From Saxidomus purpurata (taxonomy: Eukaryota; Mollusca; Bivalvia; Venerida; Veneridae): a stretch of 64,000 nucleotides of DNA. Positions 36,976 to 52,748 of this stretch are shown in pieces; the first letter of the stretch is position 1, and every line of letters starts with the position of its first letter. The translations under genes and the position numbers were made by a program. The notes under the pieces were generated by a model. The model was not told where the DNA came from. It made no database searches and worked only from the letters and a program-made list of their open reading frames with translations. The stretch lies in NCBI GenBank assembly GCA_022818135.1, contig JAFMSR010000018.1:19644595-19708594 (forward strand), written 5' to 3'.

Positions 36976-37554
36976 AGCTAAAAAAGGGGAGACTACTCAA
37001 CACTTTACACATGTCAGGAATTTGCATTATTGTCTCCCTTAGCTACTGTTATGAAATAGCTTGTACGTATGGCATTTTATAAGATCAATTCAAGATTTAA
37101 CAGGATCTCTGTGGGTCATAATTTGAACAATCTTGGTACTGAGGTCCACTAGGCAATGCTACATCCTAAATATCTGAGCTCTAGGCCTAGTGGTTTCAGA
37201 GAAGATTTTTAAAAATTTTCCTATTTAATCCTATGTAGAATTTAGTGACCCCCCAGGCGGGGTCAATTTTCACCCATGGGAACAATCTTGGTAGAGGTCC
37301 AAGAGACAATGCCAACTATCTGAGCTCTGGGCATTCCTGATCTTGAGCAGATTTTTAAAGTTTTTCCTTTCAATTGCCGTCATAACCACCTAAATTATTT
37401 GAACTATGATGGGGCTTCATGCAAGGAACATCTCTGCAAAGTTTCATCAACATTGGCCGAATGCTTTCAGAGGAGATATTGTTTGAAAGAAAATGTGAAC
37501 AGACAACGTAAGGTGAGTGACCCTAATAGCTCACTCTGACACTTTGTGGCAGGC

Positions 37555-37660
37555 AAGCTAAAAAGTTGGTAGCAGGGCTCCAACCCATGACCTTCATCAG
37601 AGAAATATTTAGTAATTTCAAGTTGGAGACCTTAAGCATTCAACCAGGAGTATCTGATTG
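37555..37660 (-). mobile_element. Degenerate tRNA-SINE remnant
   Basis: GGTAGCAGGGCTCCAACCCA followed by TGACCTTCATCAG resembles the complement of a B-box region and is similar to 50,038-50,080. It is too decayed to place in a family. From 37,661 to 39,132 I see no gene. Confidence 0.35.
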
Positions 37661-39132
37661 ATCATCCACTTTGTCAACACTGTCATATGGAATGTGATGG
37701 GGCTTCTAGAATGTAAAGAGCTAAAACTGATTGATGAATGAGGAACATACAGATGACACACATCCAACCATACTGAAAGCTCACCATGAGCACTCTGGGT
37801 TCGCACAACCTAAACAGGGCCAAACGTGAGTATGTTATCGTGCTCAGGCTAAAGCTACTATGACAGACTCGGAACGCTAAAGTTTTACACTAATTTATTT
37901 ATCATTAACAACTATACAATTCATAAACCCTGTAAACAATTCATAGATTTGATTCAACATTAGAACTTTATGAAATCCAAGCACTATGACATGCAGATCT
38001 TACTTTACTTCCTGACATCAGTTTCTTCACATAGTTAAAACAATCGGTAAGAACTTCCAATTTCATTAGCTGAATACAATTTAACAAAATTTTACTAAAA
38101 TATCGAAGGAAGTAATAAAGTACAAGCATCTTAAATGCAGAACACAATGACCACAAATCAATCGTAAGTCACATGGACGTAAGTTAATCACAGAATACTG
38201 TAATATAACTTTGACATATGAACATAGCCCACTTTTTGTTACCATGGCTGTAGAAAAACAGCTCTTATTTCCCACAAGCACAGATTTTTTTTGCATATCA
38301 GATTAACATTTCTAGTGATTTTATCCATGCCGGAAAAATCGGTCTGGCACCTGCCCCCATCTTCATGACTGCATTAAATTACTTGTAGCGTTACGTTAAT
38401 AACATTGAGACGTCATTTTCCCAAACAAAACATATGAATATTATTTGTTTTTATATGATAATGCATCATTTCCATAAATTCAAAATTAACTTTACAGTGC
38501 AAGATGGTATGCAAGAAAAAATTCATCGTGATACACTTTGTTCAGATGGCAATCTCCATCACCTTGGATAACTGTTTTGAGGGCATGAGGCTCAGTTACC
38601 CTCGGTGACGGATATTTTAATCTGAACCGCATGCTCACAACAGAAATTACCTAACTGGGAATGTCCAACCCTTATCATGTATAGTATTTTTAACAGTGCC
38701 TTATTAAAGGAGAGTAAAAAAACACACCAAAGCAAAACACTTTCTAGGTGGTCCCAGGAAGCACCATTTTGTTTCCCAGGTGCTATTTCAAGCATTCCTG
38801 GGTCATTTTATCATTTATCTGTTGGGCAAAATGTAAAAAAGTTTTGCAAAAACATAAAAATCATGACAACAGCATTAACTATAATTTAAAATCTTCATAT
38901 TTGCTAAGATGCCCAAAAGATTTTAATATACATGGCAACCAATCAGTTTTTCTAATTAAAATCAAGTTATATTCTAATTGTGTAGACTTGGAGAACACAT
39001 TCGTAACAATTTTCAACTTATTTATAACTGTCATGCATAAAATTGAAGACATAACATTTTCAATGTTCTCTCCTTTATCATGTTTATACCAAGGTGATTC
39101 AAATTAATTTTTTGTAATAAAAAATAAATAAT

Positions 39133-39388
39133 TTTAAAGGGGCACTCCCTACATCTAGCAGATTATATTCTCGAAACATATATGATGTGTTTAATAAACG
39201 TAAAATGATAAATAATAATAATTTCTGTCAAAAACAAAAAATTAAAAAAAAAAAACCCCAAAAAAAAAAAAATTTTTTAAGAAAAAAAAACCCCCCCCCC
39301 CCCCCCAAAAAAAAAAAAACCAAAAAAAAAAAAAAACCCCAACACAAAAAAAAAAAAAAAAAAAAAACTTCCCCCCCCCCCCCCCACC

Positions 39389-39451
<63 letters not shown>

Positions 39452-39893
39452 ACCCCCAAACCCCCAAAAAAAAAAAAAAAAAAAAAAAACAAAAAAAAAA
39501 AAAAAAAAACAAAAAACAAAAAAAAAAAAAACACAAAAAAAAAAAAACCCCCCCAACCCCCAAAAAAAAAACCCCAAAAAACCACCCCCCCCAAATACAA
39601 TTTCAAAGAAGAACCTATATCCAAAAATGCCCCATCTTAGCACAAATAATCAACATAGTGGCCTTCTGTAATAAATGGCTACCGGTATCCACCCATTTAT
39701 GGTACAACAACAACTTTACAGAGAGCATTGAATGGTTTACGGTACTGCAACATATTTTAACATGGTGAATTTACCCATAATTACTCAAACGAATAGATAA
39801 GACTTTTAGGTTAAGAAATTATAATTATACTCTATTGTTTTAGCTTTTAAAGTTATTTAGTTTGATACCAGTTATAGGGAGTGTCTCTTTAAA
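39133..39893. mobile_element. MITE copy split by an A/C homopolymer tract
   Basis: The terminal inverted repeats are TTTAAAGGGGCACTCCCT on the left and AGGGAGTGTCTCTTTAAA on the right. Most of the interior matches, in reverse complement, the 379-bp element at 49,568-49,946 (shared AAAATGATAAATAA, GAAGAACCTAT, AAAAATGCC(C/T)CAT). The length difference of about 380 bp is essentially the A/C tract. Confidence 0.85.
39237..39594. repeat. ~355-bp tract of only A and C homopolymers
   Basis: Apart from a few T near 39,242 and 39,271-39,281 and a G at 39,281, this tract consists of runs of A (up to about 58) and C (up to about 17). It yields spurious Lys/Pro/Gln or Phe/Gly open frames that are not genes. 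The related element at 49.6-49.9 kb lacks it. Confidence 0.9.
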
Positions 39894-40230
39894 ATCGAAC
39901 TATCCCACCACACACAAGTTTTAGTTGTTTTCCTGATTTTTAAACTGACTTGTTCCAGGTGTTTGTATCCCCAGTTTATGGCAACAGAGACACCCCATAA
40001 TCTATCACTTAGCAGCTAGTAGAAACATTCCATACATCCCAACCTTTACCAGCATAAATAACAGAATCAGCATTTTCTACCATTCCTTGGTAGCTCACAC
40101 ATCACATCAAATTAATTTAGCCGTCCACCTTTCCAAAGCTAGTAAGGCTGATTATGTAATTCCTTTTCATTTTCCTACGTCCGGGAATTATCAGAACATA
40201 AATTACAATATGGTAACAAGACAACTTTCG

Positions 40231-45279
<5,049 letters not shown>

Positions 45280-45299
45280 TTTGTTTTGTTTACGCACGT

Positions 45300-45420
45300 G
45301 AGTTTTATTACCGGAAAGTTAGGAAATTTACCTCAACGGAAAGGTATGCACCGGAAAGTTACGGTGTTTATCTACCGGAGGTAACTTCGTTGTTTTGACA
45401 ATAACAGTAGACACTGAATT
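45300..45420 (-). promoter_or_regulatory. Candidate AK6 promoter with repeated ETS-like motifs
   Basis: Just upstream of the AK6 start are two exact ACCGGAAAGT words (45310-45319 and 45350-45359) plus AACGGAAAGG and TACCGGAGG variants. ETS/GABP-type sites (CCGGAA) are common in TATA-less housekeeping promoters, which would suit AK6. No TATA box is obvious. Motif inference only. Confidence 0.4.
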
Positions 45421-45630
45421 ATCTCCCTTGAGTTGTTTGACATGGCGGGAAGCCATGGGAAATAATTTATTGTGTTCTATCGTAAAGTGAATGTGAATTA
45501 TTGGGAATGCAGATATTTTCCCTTTGTAAATTATTCTAGCCTTGAAACACAGCTATCTCTGAAAATTGCGATGCCATATTGATAGTTTCTACTACAACTA
45601 GAAAGTTTTTTTTTAAACCATGCCTGGCTT

Positions 45631-45666
45631 CAAGGTCTTTCAAATAGTACTATTTGAAAGACCTTG
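45631..45666. repeat. Perfect 36-bp palindrome flanked by 7-bp direct repeats
   Basis: CAAGGTCTTTCAAATAGT is followed directly by its exact reverse complement with no spacer. CTGGCTT lies immediately on both sides (45624-45630 and 45667-45673). Confidence 0.95.
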
Positions 45667-45813
45667 CTGGCTTGTACAATTTAATCACTCAATGTTGATC
45701 TATCATCAATAATATTGATGATTATTTTGGACACTGTTACGGAAAATATGCTGTTTATTTGGTAATAAGTGTATACAGTTTAGCATGTCAGTTACATGTT
45801 TTTCAGACCTATA

Positions 45814-45848
45814 TTTTCAGTATGCACCCCTTTGAAAAAATATTGGTA
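45814..45848 (+). repeat. 35-bp direct repeat, left copy
   Basis: An identical 35-bp sequence (starts TTTTCAGTATGCACCCC) occurs at 47695-47729. The left copy abuts the large palindrome and the right copy abuts a hairpin. Confidence 0.9.
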
Positions 45849-45860
45849 TACTGTGTATGT

Positions 45861-47252
45861 ATGGAACGCCAAATCTACATATATTCAAATATTTGAAGAG
45901 GTCTTTAAATAATTGGAGAGCTCTCTAATTCAATTATTGATATCAAAAATTGATTTAAAGCGCGCAATAAATGAATTGAAGACCTCTCCAATTCAATTGA
46001 AGATATCAAAAATTAAGGTGTATTTCAGCTGTTTTTAAGAGCTCTGTAATTGAATTGAAGAGGTCTCTAATTGATTTGAAGACCTCTGTAATTGTTTTAT
46101 AGCGCTACAAATTAATTTATAGAGGTCTTGAATTCAATTAGAGACCTCTCTAAATCAATTTGAGCGCAGTGAAATTCAATTTTAGATGTCTTGAATTCAT
46201 ACCAAATTTACATATACTCAATTATTTGAAGAGGTCTTCAAATATTTGGAGAGCTCTGTAAAATATTTGGAGAGGTCTATAAATCAATTTTTGATATCAA
46301 AAATTCGTTTGTAGGCGGTTTAAATCCATTAATTTGGAGACATCTATAATTCAATTGAAGAGGTCTCCATTTAAATTGTAGACCTCTATAATTGTTTTAT
46401 AGCGCACAAGAAATGAATTAATGATATCAAAAATTGATTTTGAGAGGTCTATAATTGAACTGTACCGCGCTTCAATTGTTTTATTTGAGAGCTCTCTATT
46501 TCAAGGTTGTACATGGATTATATTGGAGCGCGGTACAAATGAATAAGAGACCTCTCTAAATCAATTTTTGATATCATTAATTCATTTCTTGCGTGCTGTA
46601 AAACAATTATAGAGGTCTCTAATTCAATTGGAGACCTCTTCAATTGAATTATAGATGTCTCTAAATGAATGGATTTAAACCGGGCTACAAGCGACTTTTT
46701 GATGTCTTTTAATTAATTTGTAGACCTCTCCAAATATTTTTCAGAGCTTCCAAATATTTAAAGACCTCTTTAAATACTTTAGTATATGTAGATTTGGCAT
46801 GTATTAACATCGATTTCAAGATATCTAAAATTGAATTTCACCCGCTCAAATAGATTTAGAGAGGTCTCTAATTGAATTCAAGACCTCTATAAATTAATTT
46901 GTAGCGCGCTATAAAACAATTACAGAGGTCTTCAAATCATTAGAGACCTCTTCAATTCAATTACAGAGCTCTTAAAAACAGCTGAAATACACCTTAATTT
47001 TTGATATCTTCAATTGAATTGGAGAGGTCTTCAATTCATTTATTGTGCGCTTTTAAATCAATTTTTGATATCAATAATTGAATTAGAGAGCTCTCCAATT
47101 ATTTAAAGACCTCTCTATTACAATTTTTGCGCGCTATAATTATTTGGAGATATCTCTAATTGAAATTGAGACCTCTAATATTATTTGAAGAGCTCTCCAA
47201 ATATTTAAAGACCTCTTCAAATATTTGAGTATATGTAGATTTGGCGTTCCAT
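45861..47252. mobile_element. 1.39-kb hierarchical palindromic element with 21-bp periodicity
   Basis: The ends are ATGGAACGCC and GGCGTTCCAT, followed inward by AAATCTACATAT and its complement. The left arm (45861-~46197) pairs with the right arm (~46808-47252). Between them an inner element (~46198-46805) has its own ends ACCAAATTTACATATACT and AGTATATGTAGATTTGGCAT and folds on itself around ~46,505. Both levels are built of short palindromes (GAGAGCTCTC, GATATC, GCGCGC) alternating with AGAGGTCT/AGACCTCT, spaced about 21 bp. The right outer arm is about 105 bp longer. It has no coding capacity. Confidence 0.9.
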
Positions 47253-47395
47253 ATGTATGATGATAAATATTCGAATTACGGGTGTACGACATTTTTCCTA
47301 AGAATGGCCATTCACATGTTAAGATATGCTCGTTTGTGTAGGCCTATGTATTTCTTATATGTATACATGTGATGGATCAGACATTAATAACACCC

Positions 47396-47617
47396 TACAC
47401 TGAGTGTGACAAGCCGTACGCTCAACATGACGGTAAGTCCGTCATTTTTCATCAAAGTCCGTCATGTGCGGTAACGTTGTGTAGGTCTCGTCGAGACAAA
47501 CACGAAGATATGCGACACTTAGGGGTCATGAGTCGGGTTTGAGTTTGGCAACCGACACTGGGTGTGAAAAGCCGTACGCTCAACATGAAGGTAAGTCCGT
47601 CATTTTTTCATCAAAGT
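47396..47617 (+). repeat. ~62-bp direct duplication
   Basis: Copies at 47396-47456 and 47555-47617 share GCCGTACGCTCAACATGA and GGTAAGTCCGTCATTTTT with a few differences, separated by about 100 bp. Confidence 0.85.
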
Positions 47618-47694
47618 GACCAGTGCAGATCATGATCAGCAGGCACATCTTTAATCTGATCATTATCTGCACCGTTCACTATTCAGTCGGTAAA

Positions 47695-47797
47695 TTTTCA
47701 GTATGCACCCCTTTGAAAAAATATTGGTACAAAAATTGACATGTCCTGGTCTTTTAATTTGGACAGTATAATTAAAAGACCAGGACAAGTCAATTTT
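47695..47797. repeat. 35-bp direct repeat (right copy) plus 28-bp-arm hairpin
   Basis: 47695-47729 repeats 45814-45848. Next, arms 47732-47759 and 47770-47797 pair with a single mismatch (core TGTCCTGGTCTTTTAATT) around a 10-nt loop. Confidence 0.9.
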
Positions 47798-47875
47798 AGA
47801 AATTTAGCCAGGCAGACGTTAATAAATCAATGTCCATTTTCCAGATTTAACAACGCATTTCATAATTATTTTTCA

Positions 47876-48226
47876 GTTATTAATTGCTGATACATTCTCA
47901 TATCTGTTACTTCTGTTCGTGATGTCTTTCCATACTGGGAAATTTAACTCCTCAGTGCTACACTGATCAATAACGCCATCACTGTATCCAACCATAAACC
48001 TTCTTTTCTCTTCATACCAAGTAATCTTTGTCACAGAAACTAAATCAAAGGACTGAAAGTGCTGGAGGATCGATTGTCTCTGAACAACACAGTCTGCACA
48101 CATACATTTGTAAATATCCGGGCAACATAGACTGTACGCATACATGTGTGAATATCAGGACAACCCTTGCACGAGTAAAGTTATAAACTGGAGACACAAC
48201 TGTCCATAAATTTTGACCTTTCGCCA
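47876..48226 (-). pseudogene. Possible fragment of a WD40-type gene
   Basis: On the minus strand MAKGQNLWTVVSPVYNFTRA starts at about 48226. A second open stretch, possibly after an acceptor CTTTCAG at about 48,050, reads FDLVSVTKITWYEEKRRFMV then GYSDGVI. 'ITW...GYSDG' resembles a WD40 blade. The rest does not, and no further exons were found. The area is full of repeats, so a gene relic is more likely than an intact gene. The protein family is uncertain. Confidence 0.25.
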
Positions 48227-48230
48227 TTTG

Positions 48231-49567
48231 TGTAAACTTTACTTTTGAGATAGGAACCCATGTGCTTACATTATGTCATTCAGTGACTATGTTCAACTAC
48301 CCTATGAAGTATTAAGCTGTGAATCGTAACTGAAAAATGGATTTTGACAAAACTGAACTGAAAATTTATGGTTTGAACAACTTTAAATGTCATTCAAAAG
48401 TTATGGGATATGCCCATAAGGTTGATTGTATTGTGCGAATTAATTCGGATTTAACGTCGCACCCAACAGCTAAGGTCATATTGCAACTTCCGGCTTCATG
48501 GAGGAGGAAGACCCTGGGTGCCAATTCCCTGTATCATAATTTGGGGGTCATTTAGAAACCCCGAGGGTCATACCCTTTATTGTAAAAAAATAAAAGGCAT
48601 GACTATATATGTGTTAAAGAAGTTTTATTCAGTTTACTTCTGTAAAACTGCATGTGATACATCACAAAATGGTGGGTAATCAAAGGGTTGGCAAGACAAC
48701 AGGTGTTTCTCTTTGGATGCTTTCCATTTTGTCACTGCATCTCAAAAGTCAAATTTGTCCACAAAGCGAATTTTTCATAGGTGCATTCATCCATAGGCAT
48801 TAAAGTTAGATATTATTTGGCACACTTAAACCCCTTTCAATAGTGACAGTCTGATCGAAATGACTACAAAATGATCATTCAAATCACACAGAAAGACGTT
48901 TTTGTTTCCCCTTTTAAGGTTCGTCGACCATCTCTTGTTGTGCGTCTACGATCTATGATGACGGTATCATAGGAATCAATACACACAAAAACGCAATGGT
49001 ACAAAATGCGGGTTGATCCGAAATCAGACGACAACGACGACGCAATAGGGTCAAAATTAGACATATCCCATACCGGAAGCTTATTTTATCAACAATAATA
49101 ATAATTTCTGTTGCGTCATTGACAAAATGAGTGCGTCAAAACCGCCCAGAAAACGCGCTCTCGCAGAAACATTAAATTTAGTGTATCCGGTGTAGCGATG
49201 CGTATTTCACGGGTCTTACATTTCTCATGTCACACCGGTCTGACGATAAATACCGCGTAGGAAAATAGTTCTATACAGAACAGATACCTCGTTGATTTAA
49301 GTTACAAATTATAAGAAAAACAACAATATAATATTATGCTATTCTGTAATGTTTTGATATTATTTAGATCTGTTACTATATAAATTTTAAAACAGAGGAC
49401 AGTAATATTGAACTACTTTTCGATCGTATTCGACAAAAAATTGTGTTAAGAGTTCGGCCGTAGGGTCTGAAATACTCTGTTAACTTTGGATACGATTGAA
49501 TAAATTCAATCGATCCAAAAATAAAAGGTAGCGAGATTTTTTCTTTTTAGTGTTTTTGAACTTGGGG
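48231..49567. other. Intergenic, nothing recognised
   Basis: No gene or clear repeat was seen. Short open frames on both strands lack resemblance to known families. Confidence 0.5.
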
Positions 49568-49946
49568 TTTAAAGGGACATTCCCTATAAATGATGTCAAA
49601 CTAACTAACCCAAAAACATAAATAATAGAATCTTTGGAAGTACTATAATTTAACCTAAAAGTTTCAGCTATGCATTCCCAGTCATTATCGATAAAATCAG
49701 CGGTTTAAAATATACTGCAGTACCGTAAACCATTCAATAATCTATGTAGAGTTGTTGTTGTACAATTAATGGGTGGATGCGATTTATTACAAAAGGCCTC
49801 TACATTTATTTATTGTGGTAAAATGAGGCATTTTTCGCCATAGGTTCTTCTTTCACATTGTATTTATTTATCATTTTACATTCATTGAACACATAATCTA
49901 TGTTTCGGGAATATAATCTGATAAATGAAGGGAGTGCCCCTTTAAA
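49568..49946. mobile_element. MITE, 379 bp, intact copy
   Basis: The ends TTTAAAGGGACATTCCCT and AGGGAGTGCCCCTTTAAA are inverted repeats. The interior is the reverse complement of the copy at 39,133-39,893 without its A/C tract. It has no coding capacity. A tRNA-SINE-like remnant (GGTAGCAGGTCTCATACCCA) lies at 50,038. Confidence 0.85.
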
Positions 49947-50121
49947 GCCTGTTCAAGTTATATAAGGCAGGTAGTTAAGCTACCCATCATTCCTTCAGAC
50001 TCCCTTATTCTGTAAGGATTTGCCAACTGTGTAGTTTGGTAGCAGGTCTCATACCCATGACCCTCAATCAGGGAGAATTGTATTAAAATGTTTTATAGTA
50101 ATTAGCTTAACCACTCAACTT

Positions 50122-50428
50122 TAAACAAGAGGGCAATGATGGCCCTATATCGCAGTACAAGTCCACTTTCCTGGTGGGTGTGGTCAATTTTAACCCAAGA
50201 GGCATGATTTGAACAAAGTAGGTGGAAGACCACTAGACAATGTTACAATATACCAAATAGGTTTTCCTATATATGTCTTTGTAAAACGCCAATATTGATC
50301 CCAGGGGTATAATTTGAAAAAAAACTTTAAAGAGGTCAACTAGGCAATGCTACGGTCATGCTAAATATCTAAGCTCTAGGCCCTGTGGTTTCAGAGAAGA
50401 TTTTTTAAGCCTTTGTAAAACTAAGTGC
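50122..50428. repeat. Family-C tandem-repeat fragment
   Basis: It opens AAACAAGAGGGCAATGATGG then CCCTATATCGC, and contains GGCAATGCTA and AAATATCTAAGCTCTAGGCC as in 33.9-37.5 kb. It is cut off by the next element. Confidence 0.7.
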
Positions 50429-51980
50429 AACTAGAACTATCACTGAAGGTGATGAATACCCCCCGAACATCCCACTGACACAGTATTTAAAATTTATGTA
50501 GTATTTGATGCTTTAATTATTGGACCTGCACATCTGTGAAATATAATTAAATTTTGACCAGCGGGTTTGGAGATTAAAAGCACACAAGATTTTACTATCT
50601 CAAGCCCCTGTGACCTTTGATCTAGTGACCCGAAACATGGACCATGCACAACTAGTTATTGTACTTATCACTTCTATGAAGTATCATTAAATTCTGACCA
50701 GGGGTTTTGAAGATTTAGCGTCCACAAGATTTTACCATCTCGAGTCCCTGTGACCTTGACCTTTGACCTAGAGACCCGAAACCTGGACCATGCACAACTA
50801 CGCATTGTACTTATCACTTGTGTGAAGTATCATTAAATTCTGACCAGGGGTTTTGGACATTTAGCGTCCACAAGATTTTACTATCCCAAGCCCCTGTGAC
50901 CTTGACCTTTGACCTAGAGACCCGAAACCTGGACCATGCACAACTACGCATTGTACCTATCACTTGTGTGAAATATCATTAAATTCTGACCAGGGGTTTT
51001 GAAGATTTAGCGTCCACAAGATTTTACCATCTCAAGCCCCTGTGAACTTGACCTTTGACCTAGAGACCCGAAACCTGGACCATGCACAACTAGGCATTGT
51101 ACTTATCACTTGTGTGAAGTATCATGAAATTCTGACCAGGGGTTTTGGAGATTTAGCGTCCACAAGATTTTACCATCCCGAGCCCCTGTGACATTGACCT
51201 TTGACCTAGAGACCCGAAACCTGGACCATGCACAACTACGCATTGTACTTATCACTTCTGTGAAGTATCATCAAATTCTGACCAGGGGTTTTGAAGATTT
51301 AGCGTCCACAAGATTTTACCATCTCGAACCCCTGTGAACTTGACCTTTGACCTAGAGACCCGAAACCTGGACCATGCACAACTACGCATTGTACTTATCA
51401 CTTGTGTGAAGTATCATCAAATTCTGACCAGGGGTTTTGGACATTTAGCGTCCACAAGATTTTACCATCTCGAGCCCCTGTGACCTTGACCTTTGACCTA
51501 CTGATCTGAAACATGGACCATGCACAACTACGCATTGTACCTATCACTTGTGTGAAATATCATTAAATTCTGACCAGGGGTTTTGAAGATTTAGCGTCCA
51601 CAAGATTTTACCATCTCAAGCCCCTGTGAACTTGACCTTTGACCTAGAGACCCGAAACCTGGACCATGCACAACTACACATTGTACTTATCACTTGTGTG
51701 AAGTATCATGAAATTCTGACCAGGGGTTTTGGAGATTTAGCGTCCACAAGATTTTACCATCCCGAGCCCCTGTGACCTTGACCTTTGACCTAGAGACCCG
51801 AAACCTGGACCATGCACAACTAAGCATTGTACTTATCACTTCTGTGAAGTATCATCAAATTCTGACCAGGGGTTTTGGAGATGTAGTGTCCACAAGATTC
51901 CGTCTACAGACGGACAGACGGACGGACAGACAAGCTGAATCCAGTATACCCCCCTAACACTTTGTGTTCGGGGGGTATAA
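50429..51980 (+). mobile_element. Tandem-repeat element, 146-bp units (pearl/HINE-like)
   Basis: It begins AACTAGAACTATCACTGAAG then GTGATGAATACCCCC. About nine 146-147-bp units follow, each with TAGCGTCCACAAGATTTTAC, GTGACCTTGACCTTTGACCT and CTGGACCATGCACAACTACG (landmark at 50716, 50862, 51008). An ACGG/ACAG microsatellite (CAGACGGACAGACGGACGGA) and a terminal hairpin (TATACCCCCC...GGGGGGTATA, 51948-51979) close it. This layout resembles bivalve pearl/Helitron-associated elements (inference). Units are near-identical, so open frames through them are spurious. Confidence 0.85.
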
Positions 51981-52748
51981 TTAACACTGCTGTTATTATA
52001 AGGAACATAATTCTACAATATCAAGTACAAATCATTTAGGATAATATGACAGTGACAAAAAAGACATATGAGTATTCAAAAGTATACAACTTTAACAACA
52101 AAGTTTGCATGAAAAGGTTGGTCACGCTTTCAAGAAAAGATTTAGTCCTTCTGTTACCATATGAATATACACAATAATATTGGACTCTCTTCTTGGGTCA
52201 CTGTCACAATATCCTAAATGAACTGTAGGTTCTGACTTACAGTCAATTTATCTCAAAACTTTATTCCAAATTTTAATTTGTATAAAGGGAGACAACCATT
52301 AGTACAGTAATTACTTTCAATGAATCTACATACCATCTGCCTTCACACTGCCCTTTAAAATCAAAAGAGGAAGTTTAAAGTATTGAAAGTCATGAAAATA
52401 CCAGTAAACTACTTACTACTTGACTGATCAACTATTTGAACTACTTGCATTCAGGAAAATAAAGGTTTGATTTCAAACATATTCTCTGTGTACATGTTGT
52501 AGTTCAATTTTTATACAGTAATTTTAAATCTGTTGATACTTAGTGTATAATCAAACAGTAGATAAATATTACAGTCATCTTATATTTTACATCTCTTCAT
52601 GTATCTACTTGTGACTGAAAAGAACTCCATGAAATCATAAATAAATATCCAATAATTTGACATAATTTAATCAATAAATTGGCTATGGTTTAAAATATAC
52701 AATTTCTGTAATATTTCAGAATGTTTCATGTCTGTGCTTACGATCACA
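51981..52748. other. Intergenic, nothing recognised
   Basis: AT-rich DNA without clear repeats or coding signal. Confidence 0.5.

Larger units (their letters stand above)
33880..37530. repeat. Outer tandem-repeat element (family C) enclosing two others
   Basis: Blocks at 33.9-34.49 kb and 37.09-37.5 kb share a repeated unit with words GGCAATGCTACAT, AAATATCTAAGCTCTA(A/G)GCC, TTTCAGAGAAGATTTT and TAGTGACCCCC. The left edge carries ATATCGCTCACCTGG and the right edge AGGTGAGTGACCC, an inverted pair. Families A and B sit between the two blocks. Related sequence recurs at 50.13-50.43 kb. Confidence 0.65.

Noticed and set aside
39187..39768. Long Lys/Pro open frame and three opposite-strand Phe/Gly frames
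   Set aside because: They are produced by the A/C homopolymer tract and are not coding.
51772..51957. Open frame through the 146-bp tandem repeat (and similar ones at 63.06-63.64 kb)
   Set aside because: The same translation recurs in every repeat unit of a non-coding element.
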